Shown piece after piece: positions 24,703 through 34,129 of a stretch of 64,000 nt of DNA; the first letter of the stretch is position 1; each line of letters starts with the position of its first letter. This DNA comes from Bacillota bacterium (GTDB taxonomy: Bacteria > Bacillota > Sulfobacillia > JAJZYS01 > JAJYTV01). The stretch is taken from the NCBI GenBank assembly GCA_021793645.1, contig JAJYSJ010000013.1, forward strand, positions 19,506-83,505, in the 5' to 3' direction. Both the position numbers and the translations under genes were made by a program. The notes below the pieces were generated by a model. The model saw only the letters and a list, made by a program, of their open reading frames with translations, was not told where the DNA came from and did no database searches.

Positions 24703-26115
24703 TCAGGCGCCCCCGTCCTGGCCGATGGTAGCAAGGCTGGCATCGATCGACGCTGCGCGCTGGGCATTGCGCGCGCGGATCGACCGTACCTGCCAAAGGC
24801 CGATCACAGCGCCGAGGATCGAGATCACGGCAGCGATCCAGACCGGGAATGCGGGCGGCACGAAGGTCGTCCAGAGGCCGACGAGGATCGTCAGGATCGA
24901 GAGCGTTGGCAGCAGGCCGTGCCGGACGAAGCCGAACTTCCCGAGCTTCTTGTAGAAGGACATCAGTCCGGCGTTGCCGATCAGGTGCGCGATGAATTCG
25001 GCCATCGTCGCGCCGAGCAGAAGGAAGATGAAGCCGGCGCCCGGTCCCTGCCAGAGCCCGACGACGACGATCAGGAGGAGCGATGCCAGCGTCAGCACCA
25101 GAATCGCGTTCACCGGCGTGCCGCTCTTGGCGTCAACCTTGGCGAGCGCCTGCGGCATCAGACCCGCCTTCCCGAAGGAGTACAGAAGGCGGCTCACCAC
25201 GATCGTCGAAGCCACGTTGATTCCGATGACGCTGTTGAGCGCCAGAAGACCGATGACCACCTCCGGCCCGAGGCCGAGATAGTTGTGGATCACGATGAGC
25301 CCCGGGATATTCGCGGCGGCGAACGCCCCCATGTGCAAAGGCCCCCAGCCGATCGTGAAGGCGTAGGAGACGAGGATGTACATCGCCGCCACGATCGCGG
25401 TCCCGATGATCAGCGCCCGCTTGATCGTTTTTGCCGGCGCCTCCGCTTCTTCGCCAAGATAGACGACAGCCGTGGACCCGGACATGCCGAATGCCGCGAC
25501 GAGCATCGCGATGCCGAAGCCCGAAAGACCGCCCGAAGCGAAGTGCGGCGTGAAGACCGAGAGCGTGTTGTGATCGCCCGCACGCGAGATGATCACGACG
25601 CTCACCACGAGCAGAATCACGAGTTCGATCAGCACCGTAACAATCCCGTAGTTGAGCGACAGCTTGATTCCCTTGATATTGAGCAGGTAGACGGGGATGA
25701 GGAACACGATTGCCAGCGGGAGCCAGAACCATGAGGGCAGCGCGACGCCGAACAGGCCGAGCAGGAACGGAACGAGGATGCCGAAGAAGAGGCTGTTGGC
25801 GGGGATCAGGAAGAGATAGTAGAGTGCATAGGAAATACCGGCCATGTAGCCGGCCTCCGTACCGACGCCCTTCGCGACGAAGTAGTACATCCCGCTGGCG
25901 CTCGAGAGGCGCAGGGAGAATTGGTACGGTGTGTTGATCCAGAGAAAGACGATGACGATGCCGGCGAGGTACGCCAGCGGCAGCGAACCCAGCCCGAAGG
26001 CTGCAGCCGCCGTCAGGGCTGTCGTGGCGGAGCCGAGCGGACCATTGGCCATGAGGCCCTGTGCGAGCACGTGCCAGAAGGAAGCGGAATTCTTGCGCAG
26101 AGTCCCTGTAGACAA
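24703..26115 (-). CDS. APC-family amino acid/amine permease
   Basis: 470 residues with about 12 hydrophobic segments. It shows the APC features GPLGSATTALTAAAAFGLGS (TM1), FGMSGSTAVVYLGEEAEAPAKT (TM6 region, here in part) and NSVIGINVASTIVVSRLLYS (TM8). TTG 26115 follows GGGAGGAAA. It likely imports the substrate handled by the adjacent nitrilase and the aminotransferase upstream. Confidence 0.88.
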   Translation of the reverse strand: MSTGTLRKNSASFWHVLAQGLMANGPLGSATTALTAAAAFGLGSLPLAYLAGIVIVFLWINTPYQFSLRLSSASGMYYFVAKGVGTEAGYMAGISYALYYLFLIPANSLFFGILVPFLLGLFGVALPSWFWLPLAIVFLIPVYLLNIKGIKLSLNYGIVTVLIELVILLVVSVVIISRAGDHNTLSVFTPHFASGGLSGFGIAMLVAAFGMSGSTAVVYLGEEAEAPAKTIKRALIIGTAIVAAMYILVSYAFTIGWGPLHMGAFAAANIPGLIVIHNYLGLGPEVVIGLLALNSVIGINVASTIVVSRLLYSFGKAGLMPQALAKVDAKSGTPVNAILVLTLASLLLIVVVGLWQGPGAGFIFLLLGATMAEFIAHLIGNAGLMSFYKKLGKFGFVRHGLLPTLSILTILVGLWTTFVPPAFPVWIAAVISILGAVIGLWQVRSIRARNAQRAASIDASLATIGQDGGA

Positions 26116-26342
26116 CCCGGTTTCCTCCCCCGTGTATGAGCGGTCAGCGCCGGAAGGCGCGGTCAGGGAAGCACTCCTTTCTGAGGAAAATTACAGCAGC
26201 ACTGAAACTGCATAACTATGGCCTTTGCCAAGCGCTGTCCCGATATCGCTCGGGAGACGCTGGAAGAGGCTGTGTTACTCAGTTCTTGCGCGGCCCGTCA
26301 CTACCTGCTCCGCTAGGCGGAGGATGCAGGGATAGAGAATAA

Positions 26343-27104
26343 TTATGCTGTAGGGTCCGGCATGAGCCCACTGCGCAGCCGATCTGAGATCTCTTGTGCC
26401 GAAGCGACTACTCGAGGCGCGCAGGCAAGTAGATCTGCGATCGGCTTGCGGTGACTCGGCGCGGTGAGGGAGAGGCTGGCAACCACCAGACTGTCCTGAA
26501 AGATCGGCGCGGCAATGCAGTTGATGCCCAGCTCCAGTTCCTGGTCGTCGACGGCGAAGCCGCGCCTGCGCGTCTCGGTGAGATCCCTCTCAAGCGCTTT
26601 ACGGTCGGTGATCGTACGCTTCGTGTAAGGACGAAGTTCGCTGCGGGCGATCAGGTCGCGGCGGGCGCCATCTGGCATGTGGGCAAGCAGTACCTTGCCC
26701 ATGGCAGAGGCGTGAATGGGGGCGCGAAATCCCGTATTGAACGCGACTTGCAGGAGGTGGCTCGACTTGAGGGTCTCAATGCAGACGGCGGAGTCGGCAT
26801 CGAGTGTGGCGATCTGCACATCTTCTTGGAGATCCGCGGTCAGCCGCTGCAAAATGTCCTTGGCGGCCAGACGGACGTCTTGGGCCGCGCCACCCGTGTA
26901 ACGCTTGAATTGCTCTGTCAGGCGGTACTTGCCACGCTCGTCGGCACGGACGAAGCCGAGTTCCTGGAGTGACCCGAGGAACCGTAGTAGGGTTGGGTCG
27001 GCGAGGGATACCCTGCGGCCCAGTTCATGCAGTCCGACACCCTCCGCTCCGGGCGACGCCAGGGCATCCAGGATTTCGAAGAGGCGCGACACTCCGCGCA
27101 GCAT
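26343..27104 (-). CDS. IclR-family transcriptional regulator
   Basis: 253 residues from ATG 27104, which overlaps the aminotransferase stop (TGATG). N-terminal winged helix (LFEILDALASPGAEGVGLHE, SLADPTLLRFLGSLQELGFV), then the IclR effector domain (HASAMGKVLLAHM, GFAVDDQELELGINCIAAPI). It is probably the local regulator of the aminotransferase-permease-hydrolase cluster. The open frame extends upstream without support. Confidence 0.9.
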   Translation of the reverse strand: MLRGVSRLFEILDALASPGAEGVGLHELGRRVSLADPTLLRFLGSLQELGFVRADERGKYRLTEQFKRYTGGAAQDVRLAAKDILQRLTADLQEDVQIATLDADSAVCIETLKSSHLLQVAFNTGFRAPIHASAMGKVLLAHMPDGARRDLIARSELRPYTKRTITDRKALERDLTETRRRGFAVDDQELELGINCIAAPIFQDSLVVASLSLTAPSHRKPIADLLACAPRVVASAQEISDRLRSGLMPDPTA

Positions 27105-28375
27105 CAGCGCCCCCGGACCTTCGCGATGGCTTTGTCGAGGATCTCGATTCCCTTGGAAAGGTCCGACTCGCCGACGTTGAGCGGTGGGATGAAACGCAGG
27201 GCGCTGCTTGCCGTTCCGCAGGGATAGATGACGAGGCCAAGATCTAGGCAGTGCTGCAGGACGGACTTGGTGAACTCTCCGTCCTCGGGACGGCGCTCGC
27301 CAAACTCGATGCCGATCATCAGCCCGGGACCGCGCACCTCGGCGATCTCTGGGTGTCGTACCTGCATTGCCTTGAGGGCGGTTGTCGCCTCCGCGCCCAG
27401 CCGCTGGGCACGCTGCGGCAGATTCTCCTCCCGCAGCACCTTCAGCGTGGCTCTCGCTGCGGCGGCCGCCACCGGGTTGCCCCCGAAGGTCGTTCCGTGG
27501 CTGGCCGGAGTCCACTTGCGCATGATTTCCGGCGTCGAGGCGGTTGCGCCGAGCGGCAAGCCTGAAGCGATCGCCTTCGCGACCGCCATGATGTCCGGCG
27601 TGACGCCGTAGTGCTGTGCCGCGAACATCTCACCGGTTCGTCCGAAGCCGGTTTGGACCTCATCGTAGATCAACAGGGCTCCGGCCTTGTCCGCACGCTC
27701 GCGCAGGCCCTGGAGGAACTCCCTGGTCGCCGGCACGTAGCCGCCTTCGCCCTGGATCGGCTCGACGATGAACGCTGCCACGTCCTCCGGCAGCACGACG
27801 TGCAGCAGCAGTTCGTCGAGTTCCTGCAGGGCACGCTCTGTCGCGCCTTCGGGTGAGAGTTTGTCGCGCAGAGGATAAGGGAAGCGGCCATGCACCGCTC
27901 CCGGCAGCGGCTGGTAGCCGTGGCGGTATTTCGCCTTCGACGCCGTGAGAGCCAGTGCCCCCAGGGTGCGGCCATGAAACCCGCCGCGAAAGCCGATCAC
28001 CATTTGCCGCCCGGTGACGTAGCGCGCCAGCTTTACGGATCCCTCCACCGCTTCCGAACCCGAGTTGCCGAAGAAGAACATGCCGATTTCCCCAGGCATC
28101 GCCGCGGCGAGGTCTTCCGCGAGATCCAGCAGCACATCGTACTGGTAGACGCCGACGGGAGCGTGGATCAATCTACCGGCCTGCTCGCGGATCGCCGCGA
28201 CGACGTCGGGATGGTTGTGCCCGAGGGGTAGGGCGGCCATCCCGGACACGAAGTCGAGGTAGACGCGTCCGTCTTGGCCGTATACCTTGGTTCCCTCCGC
28301 CCGTTCGATCGGCATATTGGGCCAGTCGATCGAAAGTGAGGGTGCGAGAAGATCGTGCATGGATCTGTGGGCCAT
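27104..28375 (-). CDS. Class III PLP-dependent aminotransferase (GABA/acetylornithine/omega type)
   Basis: 423 residues from ATG 28375, with AAGGAGGA 6 nt upstream. Class III hallmarks: YLDFVSGMAALPLGHNHPDV, MFFFGNSGSEAVEGSVKLAR, IVEPIQGEGGY, LIYDEVQTGFGRTGEMFA and the PLP lysine in DIMAVAKAIASGLPLGA. It resembles 4-aminobutyrate aminotransferases more than ArgD, but the substrate is not settled. It is the first gene of the minus-strand catabolic group (aminotransferase, IclR, then permease and nitrilase). Confidence 0.88.
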   Translation of the reverse strand: MAHRSMHDLLAPSLSIDWPNMPIERAEGTKVYGQDGRVYLDFVSGMAALPLGHNHPDVVAAIREQAGRLIHAPVGVYQYDVLLDLAEDLAAAMPGEIGMFFFGNSGSEAVEGSVKLARYVTGRQMVIGFRGGFHGRTLGALALTASKAKYRHGYQPLPGAVHGRFPYPLRDKLSPEGATERALQELDELLLHVVLPEDVAAFIVEPIQGEGGYVPATREFLQGLRERADKAGALLIYDEVQTGFGRTGEMFAAQHYGVTPDIMAVAKAIASGLPLGATASTPEIMRKWTPASHGTTFGGNPVAAAAARATLKVLREENLPQRAQRLGAEATTALKAMQVRHPEIAEVRGPGLMIGIEFGERRPEDGEFTKSVLQHCLDLGLVIYPCGTASSALRFIPPLNVGESDLSKGIEILDKAIAKVRGR

Positions 28376-28723
28376 GGCGGTTCCTCCTTGGACTGGAACT
28401 AGCGCCGGCTTGCGGCTAAGTGCAACTTTACCGCCGCTTTTCGTAGCACCTGCTACAGCAGGCGGAAGATATTCCTGAGTCGGTGCGGCGGGCGGCGGTT
28501 CATTTACGAGAGGGCGCAGCTGGACTGCGGGCAAGGCGTTCTGTGAGGAGCATGTAACCTCCGGGGTACTGTGCAAGAGTGCCTAAAAAACTCGGCTTTT
28601 CGGCAAGGCTTTCTGCAGCGACTTTGCGTGCAGGGAGGGCGCCTAGCCAAGCGAAGCCGCGTCCTCAGCCCTCTCTAAGGCACGCATGTCACAATCAGTG
28701 CATTAGCAAAAGGGGGAGCGATC
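28376..28723. other. Divergent intergenic region
   Basis: 348 bp between the aminotransferase gene and the ApbE operon. It must hold both promoters, but I found no confident boxes. The aminotransferase frame stays open to 28576 without a start signal. Confidence 0.5.
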
Positions 28724-29038
28724 GTGGACGGAGTGGCTGATGACCGCTTGGGTCGCAGCGGTCGCCATACGGCAACGGAAATGACCAAGGAGGAGGCCCA
28801 GTTGCGGGCCCGATCCTGGAAGCGGGGCCTGTGGTGGGCTGCTGCGATCGGTTTCGTCGTGCTGTGGCAGGCAGCTGCGCACCATGTTACCGGTGTGACG
28901 AGCCGCTCTACACCGTCGACAACGCAGCAGCAGAACAGCGGAGGATTCGTTCCCAGCCAGACGCCGACGCAGAGTCAGGGCTTCGGTTTTGGCAGTGGTG
29001 GCAACGCGCAGCCGCTCACCCAGACGTCGGTTTCGTAA
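28724..29038 (+). CDS. Small single-pass membrane protein, first gene of the ApbE operon
   Basis: 104 residues from GTG 28724, behind AAGGGGGAG. One transmembrane segment (WWAAAIGFVVLWQAAAHH, about 37-55) and an external Ser/Thr/Gln/Gly-rich low-complexity tail ending LTQTSVS. No family recognised. It lies 3 bp before apbE, so it may be a tether or a partner in an extracytoplasmic flavin/electron-transfer unit (inference). Confidence 0.65.
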   Translation: MDGVADDRLGRSGRHTATEMTKEEAQLRARSWKRGLWWAAAIGFVVLWQAAAHHVTGVTSRSTPSTTQQQNSGGFVPSQTPTQSQGFGFGSGGNAQPLTQTSVS

Positions 29039-29041
29039 CGC

Positions 29042-29959
29042 ATGAGCGCAGCACCGCTCGGCAGGGTGCGCTTCCTCGCGATGGGGACCACGGTCGAGGT
29101 GCATGCCCTCGCAGTAGACCTCGCCAAGGCAAGCGTCGAGGTTCAGCGGCTCTTTCGCGCCTGGGAGGCCACCTTGACCCGCTTTCGGCCCGATAGCGAG
29201 ATTTCGGCATTGAATCGCTCTGCAGGACGTGCGTTTGTCGTGAGCGATCTGCTTTTTCGGGTTGTGTCGACGGCCCTGCATTGGGCGCAGGCGACGCAGG
29301 GGACCTTTGATCCGACGCTTCTGCATCAGATTGAACGCCTCGGATACCGCAGGACGTTTTCCGATATCGAGCACGGCGAGCCGCTCGCGCCGCTCGATGC
29401 ACCGATCGAACCGGGCGGCCAGTGGCGCTCTGTCAGGATCGAACCGAGCACCCGTATGGTCACCCTGCCCCTGGGCACTGCACTCGACCTCGGCGGAGTG
29501 GCCAAGGGCATGGCAGTCGATGCTGCCCTGGAGGCGTTGCGCGGGGCAGGTGTACGGACGGCGCTCGTCAATGCCGGCGGAGACCTCGCGGTCAGCGGGT
29601 TGCCGCCCGATCGCGATGCGTGGCCGGTCGCGGTGGCGGAACTGCCAGATGAGGTGATTCCGCTGCAGCGTGGTGCAATCGCCACGTCGGGCGTGCAGCG
29701 ACGTCGCTGGAAACAGGGCGACGTAGAGCGCCACCACCTGCTGGATCCTCAGACCGGCTACCCTGTTAAGACGGGTCTGCAATTTGTGACCGTCGTGGCG
29801 GCTACGTGCACCGAGGCGGATGTCGCGGCGACCACTGCGTTCTTGCTCGGCGCGAAGGCGGGCAGCGACTACCTGAGAGCAAGGAAACTCGCCGGCCTTT
29901 TCGTCCCGGTGGATGGTACACCGATTCGCGTTGGGTCCTGGCCGACAAAGGCGAGGTGA
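29042..29959 (+). CDS. apbE: FAD:protein FMN transferase
   Basis: 305 residues. It carries the ApbE features FLAMGTTVEVHA, FDPTLLHQIERLGY, ALDLGGVAKGMAVDAALEAL, VNAGGDLAVSG, HHLLDPQTGYPV and a C-terminal TEADVAATTAFLLG. It attaches FMN covalently to a Ser/Thr of an electron-transfer protein outside the membrane. Here the N-terminus lacks an obvious signal peptide or lipobox, which is unusual if it acts outside the cell. The stop overlaps the GTG start of the reductase-like gene (GTGA). Confidence 0.92.
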   Translation: MSAAPLGRVRFLAMGTTVEVHALAVDLAKASVEVQRLFRAWEATLTRFRPDSEISALNRSAGRAFVVSDLLFRVVSTALHWAQATQGTFDPTLLHQIERLGYRRTFSDIEHGEPLAPLDAPIEPGGQWRSVRIEPSTRMVTLPLGTALDLGGVAKGMAVDAALEALRGAGVRTALVNAGGDLAVSGLPPDRDAWPVAVAELPDEVIPLQRGAIATSGVQRRRWKQGDVERHHLLDPQTGYPVKTGLQFVTVVAATCTEADVAATTAFLLGAKAGSDYLRARKLAGLFVPVDGTPIRVGSWPTKAR

Positions 29960-31059
29960 TCGAAGCGTTGGAGTGGCAGTGGATCGCAGCCCGTGCATCG
30001 GGCTTCACCGCGTATGGCCTCGTCACCCTGGCGACCGTATTCGGCCTGCTGCTCAGCCAACGCTGGCAGTCGCGCCGTGTGTGGCCGCGCTTAATCAACG
30101 ATCAGATGCATCAGCACGTCGTGTTGCTGGCCGGTGTTTTCACCGCGATTCACGGCATCGCTGTCTGGGTTGACCCGTTCACGAAGTTCACCTGGCTCGA
30201 AGTGGTCCTACCTGGCATTAGCCACTACCGCCCGCTCTGGATGGCGCTTGGCATCGTCGCGGCATACCTCGGCATGGCGGTCGTAATCACCGGCTGGCTG
30301 CGACCAAAGATCGGGTACGCATGGTGGCGCCGCCTGCACTACCTGACCTTTATTGTCTGGCTTCTCGCGACGCTGCATGGGCTCGGCGACGGGAGCGATT
30401 CGCGCACAGCCTGGGCGATCGGCATCTACGGCATCAGTTCGGCTGCGGTCGTCGGTCTTACCCTTGCGCGCCTTCTGCGCCCCGCCGGAAGCCGTGCCAG
30501 AAGCATGCCCGGATGGGCAGGACTTACCTCGGTCATCGCGCTCGGTGGTCTCGTGTTCGCACTCCTTGGCCCTTTGCGCCCAGGATGGAATGCCATTGCG
30601 AACGGCGGCAAGGGCTCTGGGAGCAGGCTAGCCACTGCGGTTCTCGCAACAAACGTCCAGGCCGCCTACTCGGCGCCCTTTCAAGGCAGCGTGACACAGC
30701 AGGGGCCCGATGCCCAGGGCGTTGTCACGCTGAGCTTCGACCTGCTCGTCCAAGGTGGGCCGTACGGCGTGATGACGCTCACCTTGCAAGGCACGGCACT
30801 CCCCAGCGGCGGCGTCGCACTCACCGGCAGCAGCCTAGCGCTCGGCACTCCCGCAGAGCCGGGCCTCTACGAGGGAGGCCTTGCGCAGTTGAACGGAGGG
30901 CGCTTCAGCGCAACATTGCGCGGCAATGGCCTAAGTCCAATCACAGTTGTGGGCAATCTGTCCGTTGACAGCAGCAACAATGTGCAAGGCATCGTGCAGG
31001 TACAGCCGGGTGTCACGCAGGAAGGTACTGGCTCCGGGCCTGACGGCGGCGGCTTCTAG
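29956..31059 (+). CDS. Ferric reductase-like transmembrane protein with extracytoplasmic domain
   Basis: 367 residues from GTG 29956. Six hydrophobic segments span residues 12-210, with paired histidines in HQHVVLLAGVFTAIHG and LHYLTFIVWLLATLHGLG that fit the haem ligands of the ferric reductase/MsrQ-like fold. A non-membrane C-terminal domain of about 150 residues (FQGSVTQQGPDAQGVVTLSF, then repeated beta-type strands) should lie outside. No NAD- or FAD-binding domain is present, so electrons probably come from quinone or a partner. Operon with apbE and the small membrane protein. Confidence 0.8.
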   Translation: MIEALEWQWIAARASGFTAYGLVTLATVFGLLLSQRWQSRRVWPRLINDQMHQHVVLLAGVFTAIHGIAVWVDPFTKFTWLEVVLPGISHYRPLWMALGIVAAYLGMAVVITGWLRPKIGYAWWRRLHYLTFIVWLLATLHGLGDGSDSRTAWAIGIYGISSAAVVGLTLARLLRPAGSRARSMPGWAGLTSVIALGGLVFALLGPLRPGWNAIANGGKGSGSRLATAVLATNVQAAYSAPFQGSVTQQGPDAQGVVTLSFDLLVQGGPYGVMTLTLQGTALPSGGVALTGSSLALGTPAEPGLYEGGLAQLNGGRFSATLRGNGLSPITVVGNLSVDSSNNVQGIVQVQPGVTQEGTGSGPDGGGF

Positions 31060-31075
31060 AGAGTGACCGAACGCG

Positions 31076-31110
31076 CGCCGGGAGCGATGGAAGCCCCCGG
31101 CGATTTGCTT
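31076..31110 (+). terminator. Possible terminator of the apbE operon
   Basis: CGCCGGG / CCCGGCG with a 13-nt loop, then ATTTGCTTT. Confidence 0.5.
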
Positions 31111-31188
31111 TGCCCTGTCAACTGCTTGAGCCGCTGAAATATTCGCGATACGATAAATAAGTCGTCATCTCGTCGAGGGGGCCTTGTT

Positions 31189-32466
31189 TTGTCGAAGAGT
31201 CCGTCGCCCTATTCCTTTTCCGCATGGAAAAGCCTAGGCCCCGTCGCGCGGCAACTGATCACGGTCCGGCTGTTGCGCAGCATCGCACAAGGTGCACTCG
31301 CAGTCGATTTCACGCTCTATTTGAGTGCGCGCCACTGGAACGCGCCGGAGATCGGCCTCCTGCTGATGGGCGGGGGACTATTCGGTGCATTGCTCAGCGT
31401 GATCGTCGGCGTGACAAGTGACCGCTTTGGGCGCCGTGGCTTCCTGCTCGTGTATGAGACGGGACTCGTCATCGGCACCGCCGCCGTGGTGCTTGCTCCG
31501 TCGACGTGGGTGATAGTGCTAGTGGCCGCGATTTTCGGCTTTGGACGGGGAGCGAACGGCAGTTCTGGCCCATTCGCCCCTGCCGAGCAGGCGTGGCTAG
31601 CTCAGGTTTTGCCGACGGCCAGGCGCGGAACGGTCTTCAGCCTGAATGCAGGTCTGCAGTTCTTCGGCATGGGCGTCGGATCTCTGTCGGCCGCCGCACT
31701 GCCGCACCTCATTCCCGGTGCAGGGGGCGCCGCAGCCTACCTGCCGCTGTTCTTGCTGAACCTCCTTGTGGCCGTCGTGAACCTTGGACAGATCTGGAGC
31801 CTGCGGGAGATGCCGCCTGGTCTTGCCGAGTCCCGTCCTCCAGCGGCCGCAGGATCGGTTGCGGAGGAGGCGGTGACGAAACGGGAGAACCGGGCGCTGG
31901 CATCCCTCACCATCGTGAACATGGTCAACTCCCTGGGCGTCGGCTTGGTTGCCCCCCTGATGCCGTACTGGTTCTCTGTGCGGTTCGGTGTCGGCCCCGA
32001 GGCGATCGGTCCGGTGTATGCTCTGACCTTCTTCCTAACCGGCGCTTCGTCGCTCGTGATCGGGCGGGTCTCCGAGCGCATCGGCCTCATCCGCTCGATC
32101 GTGCTGCCTCGGATGGTAGGCGTGGCGCTGCTGGTTGCCATCCCCTTCATGCCGTCCTTCGCGTTCGCGGCGGTGCTCTACGTACTGCGCTCGGTGCTCA
32201 ACCGGGGATCGGTGGGCGCGAGGCAGGCGTTCAGCGTCGGCCTTGTTCGCGACCGGCGGCGTGGCCTTGCGAGCAGCCTAAACGCAGTCTCCTGGAGCCT
32301 TCCAGCCTCCATCGGTCCTGCCGTGGGCGGGTGGTTGATCGGTTCCGGTGCCATGTTCTGGCCGTTCCTGCTGGCATCGGCGCTGCAACTCGGCTACGTC
32401 GTGCTGTTCCCCAAGGTGATGGGACGCTACGAGACGCGTTCGGCCGGGGCCCGAGACACCGCGTGA
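31189..32466 (+). CDS. MFS transporter
   Basis: 425 residues, about 12 hydrophobic segments. The conserved loop 2-3 motif region is seen as GVTSDRFGRRGFLL, with the repeated form GRVSERIGLIRSIV after TM8. TTG 31189 follows GAGGGGG. It resembles drug/proton antiporters, but the substrate cannot be told. It lies 20 bp before the disrupted ornithine cyclodeaminase gene, likely one former operon. Confidence 0.88.
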   Translation: MSKSPSPYSFSAWKSLGPVARQLITVRLLRSIAQGALAVDFTLYLSARHWNAPEIGLLLMGGGLFGALLSVIVGVTSDRFGRRGFLLVYETGLVIGTAAVVLAPSTWVIVLVAAIFGFGRGANGSSGPFAPAEQAWLAQVLPTARRGTVFSLNAGLQFFGMGVGSLSAAALPHLIPGAGGAAAYLPLFLLNLLVAVVNLGQIWSLREMPPGLAESRPPAAAGSVAEEAVTKRENRALASLTIVNMVNSLGVGLVAPLMPYWFSVRFGVGPEAIGPVYALTFFLTGASSLVIGRVSERIGLIRSIVLPRMVGVALLVAIPFMPSFAFAAVLYVLRSVLNRGSVGARQAFSVGLVRDRRRGLASSLNAVSWSLPASIGPAVGGWLIGSGAMFWPFLLASALQLGYVVLFPKVMGRYETRSAGARDTA

Positions 32467-32781
32467 CGACGGGGGCGAATTGACCATGCAGACGCTGGTG
32501 CTCAATGCGGACGACGTCCGCGAGCTGCTCTCGCAGGAGGTGTGCATCGGCGCGTTGGAGGATGCTTTTTCTGGCGCTGGGACGAGGCGAGGCCGTGCAG
32601 CCGCTGCGCGTCGCCGCATGGCGTCCTGATGCCTTGGGAGCCATGGCCGCCATGCCGGCGTTTCTCGGGCAGCCGGCCGTGCTCGGGGCCAAGGTTATCG
32701 CCGTGTTTCCTGAAACCTCTGTTTCAGAGGTGTGTGGGAATCCGAGGGGGTTGGCTATACTGATCCCTGAGGTGGAACCAC

Positions 32782-33789
32782 ATGGCAGTTCCGGCGGTAC
32801 AACAGCTCGCGCAAGTCATCAGCCAACTTCCGCCGCTGGACCAAGAGTTCCTGTATCGTCGTCTGGAGAGGCTTCTCCAGCCCAAACTCAGCCCACAGGT
32901 CGTCGTAGACTTCAGGGAGAAGCGCTTTGCCAACGGGTTCCGTTGCCCGCACTGCCACGGAACCCACATCCACCGGCACGGCAAGTACAAGGACCGTTGG
33001 CGCTACCGCTGCGTTGACTGCAGGAAGACCTTCAACGACGCGACCGCTTCGCCGCTCGCTGGTTCGCACCGCGACATTGCCACCTGGTTGAAGTACGCGA
33101 AGTGCATGAGCCAGGGGATGTCGATACGCCGGTCCGCGCAAGAGGTTGGCGTCAGCGTGCCGACCGCCTTCTACTGGCGGCACAAGATCCTCACCGCGTT
33201 GCGCAACCTTCCAAAGCCCTCATTGACGGGCATTGTGGAAGCGGACGAGACCTTCTTCCTGGACTCGCAGAAGGGGTCACGCAATCTCAGGCGACCTGCA
33301 AGGCACTCAGGTGCCAAGGCACCACTACGCGGCATCAGCCACCACCAGGTCTGTGTGCTCGTCGCGCGCGACAGGCAGACATCCACCGTCTCCGAGGTCG
33401 TCGGGCACGGGCGCGTAACAGCGGAGCAGATAGGGACTGCCTTGGACGGAGTGCTGCACGACTGCGTACTCTGTACTGACGCGGCAAGTGCGTACCGCAC
33501 GTATGCCAACGAGAAGGAGATCCCGCTCGAAGCCCTAAACGCTCGACGGGGCGTGAAGAAGCGGGGCATCTACCACCTCGGCAACGTCAACGGCTACCAC
33601 AGTCGCCTCAAGAGGTGGATTCGTCCCTTCAACGGCGTAAGTACCAAGTACCTGCCGAACTACCTTGTCTGGTTCCAGCGTATAGATTCCATGCATAACA
33701 TTCCCCGCAACGTCGTTGCCAATCGTCTGCTGGATCATAGTCACACACCGATGGTGTTCACTACTACAAAAGATCTTGGTTGTGCTTGA
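32782..33789 (+). CDS. IS1595-family transposase (zinc ribbon plus ISXO2-like DDE domain)
   Basis: 335 residues, uninterrupted. N-terminal zinc ribbon: CPHCHGTHIHRHGKYKDRWR then CVDCRKTF. The ISXO2-like catalytic domain follows: GIVEADETFFLDSQKG (first acidic residue), CVLCTDAASAYRTYA (second), and HSRLKRWIRPFNGVSTKYLP containing the NxxHxxLK-type signature. It looks intact and probably active recently. Confidence 0.92.
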   Translation: MAVPAVQQLAQVISQLPPLDQEFLYRRLERLLQPKLSPQVVVDFREKRFANGFRCPHCHGTHIHRHGKYKDRWRYRCVDCRKTFNDATASPLAGSHRDIATWLKYAKCMSQGMSIRRSAQEVGVSVPTAFYWRHKILTALRNLPKPSLTGIVEADETFFLDSQKGSRNLRRPARHSGAKAPLRGISHHQVCVLVARDRQTSTVSEVVGHGRVTAEQIGTALDGVLHDCVLCTDAASAYRTYANEKEIPLEALNARRGVKKRGIYHLGNVNGYHSRLKRWIRPFNGVSTKYLPNYLVWFQRIDSMHNIPRNVVANRLLDHSHTPMVFTTTKDLGCA

Positions 33790-33823
33790 GTTCGACAGTA
33801 TACTGGCAATAGGAGGAAAAGCA

Positions 33824-34129
33824 ATGAAACGCATGATTGTCTTTGTTGCACTTGCTATCGCACTTGTCGGGGCAGGATGTGGAGCACAGAAGGACGTCGC
33901 GCTGCCTCATGGCTCCATCATTACGTGGCATGGACGGTCGTACGAGGTTTCAGGCAACACGGTGCCTGACTCCAGGGTGCGTTGCAACTTAGGTCAGATC
34001 TCTGGCGTGAGCAGCCCAATTCCTCACGCTTGTCGCCTTGTGGGAAAGGACGCATCGAGTCCCAACAAGACCATCGCGATTCACCTTGGTCCTGGAAAGA
34101 ATGTGATCGCATTCTTCATCGGGGAGTGA
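33824..34129 (+). CDS. Passenger lipoprotein inside the IS1595 element
   Basis: 101 residues from ATG 33824, with an excellent AGGAGGAAAAGC ribosome site. Signal peptide with lipobox LVGAGC, then a short exported domain (GSIITWHGRSYEVSG, VRCNLGQISG) with two further cysteines (about residues 63 and 77) that could form a disulfide. No family recognised. It lies within the inverted repeats and is translated in the same direction as the transposase, so it is cargo of the element. Confidence 0.75.
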   Translation: MKRMIVFVALAIALVGAGCGAQKDVALPHGSIITWHGRSYEVSGNTVPDSRVRCNLGQISGVSSPIPHACRLVGKDASSPNKTIAIHLGPGKNVIAFFIGE

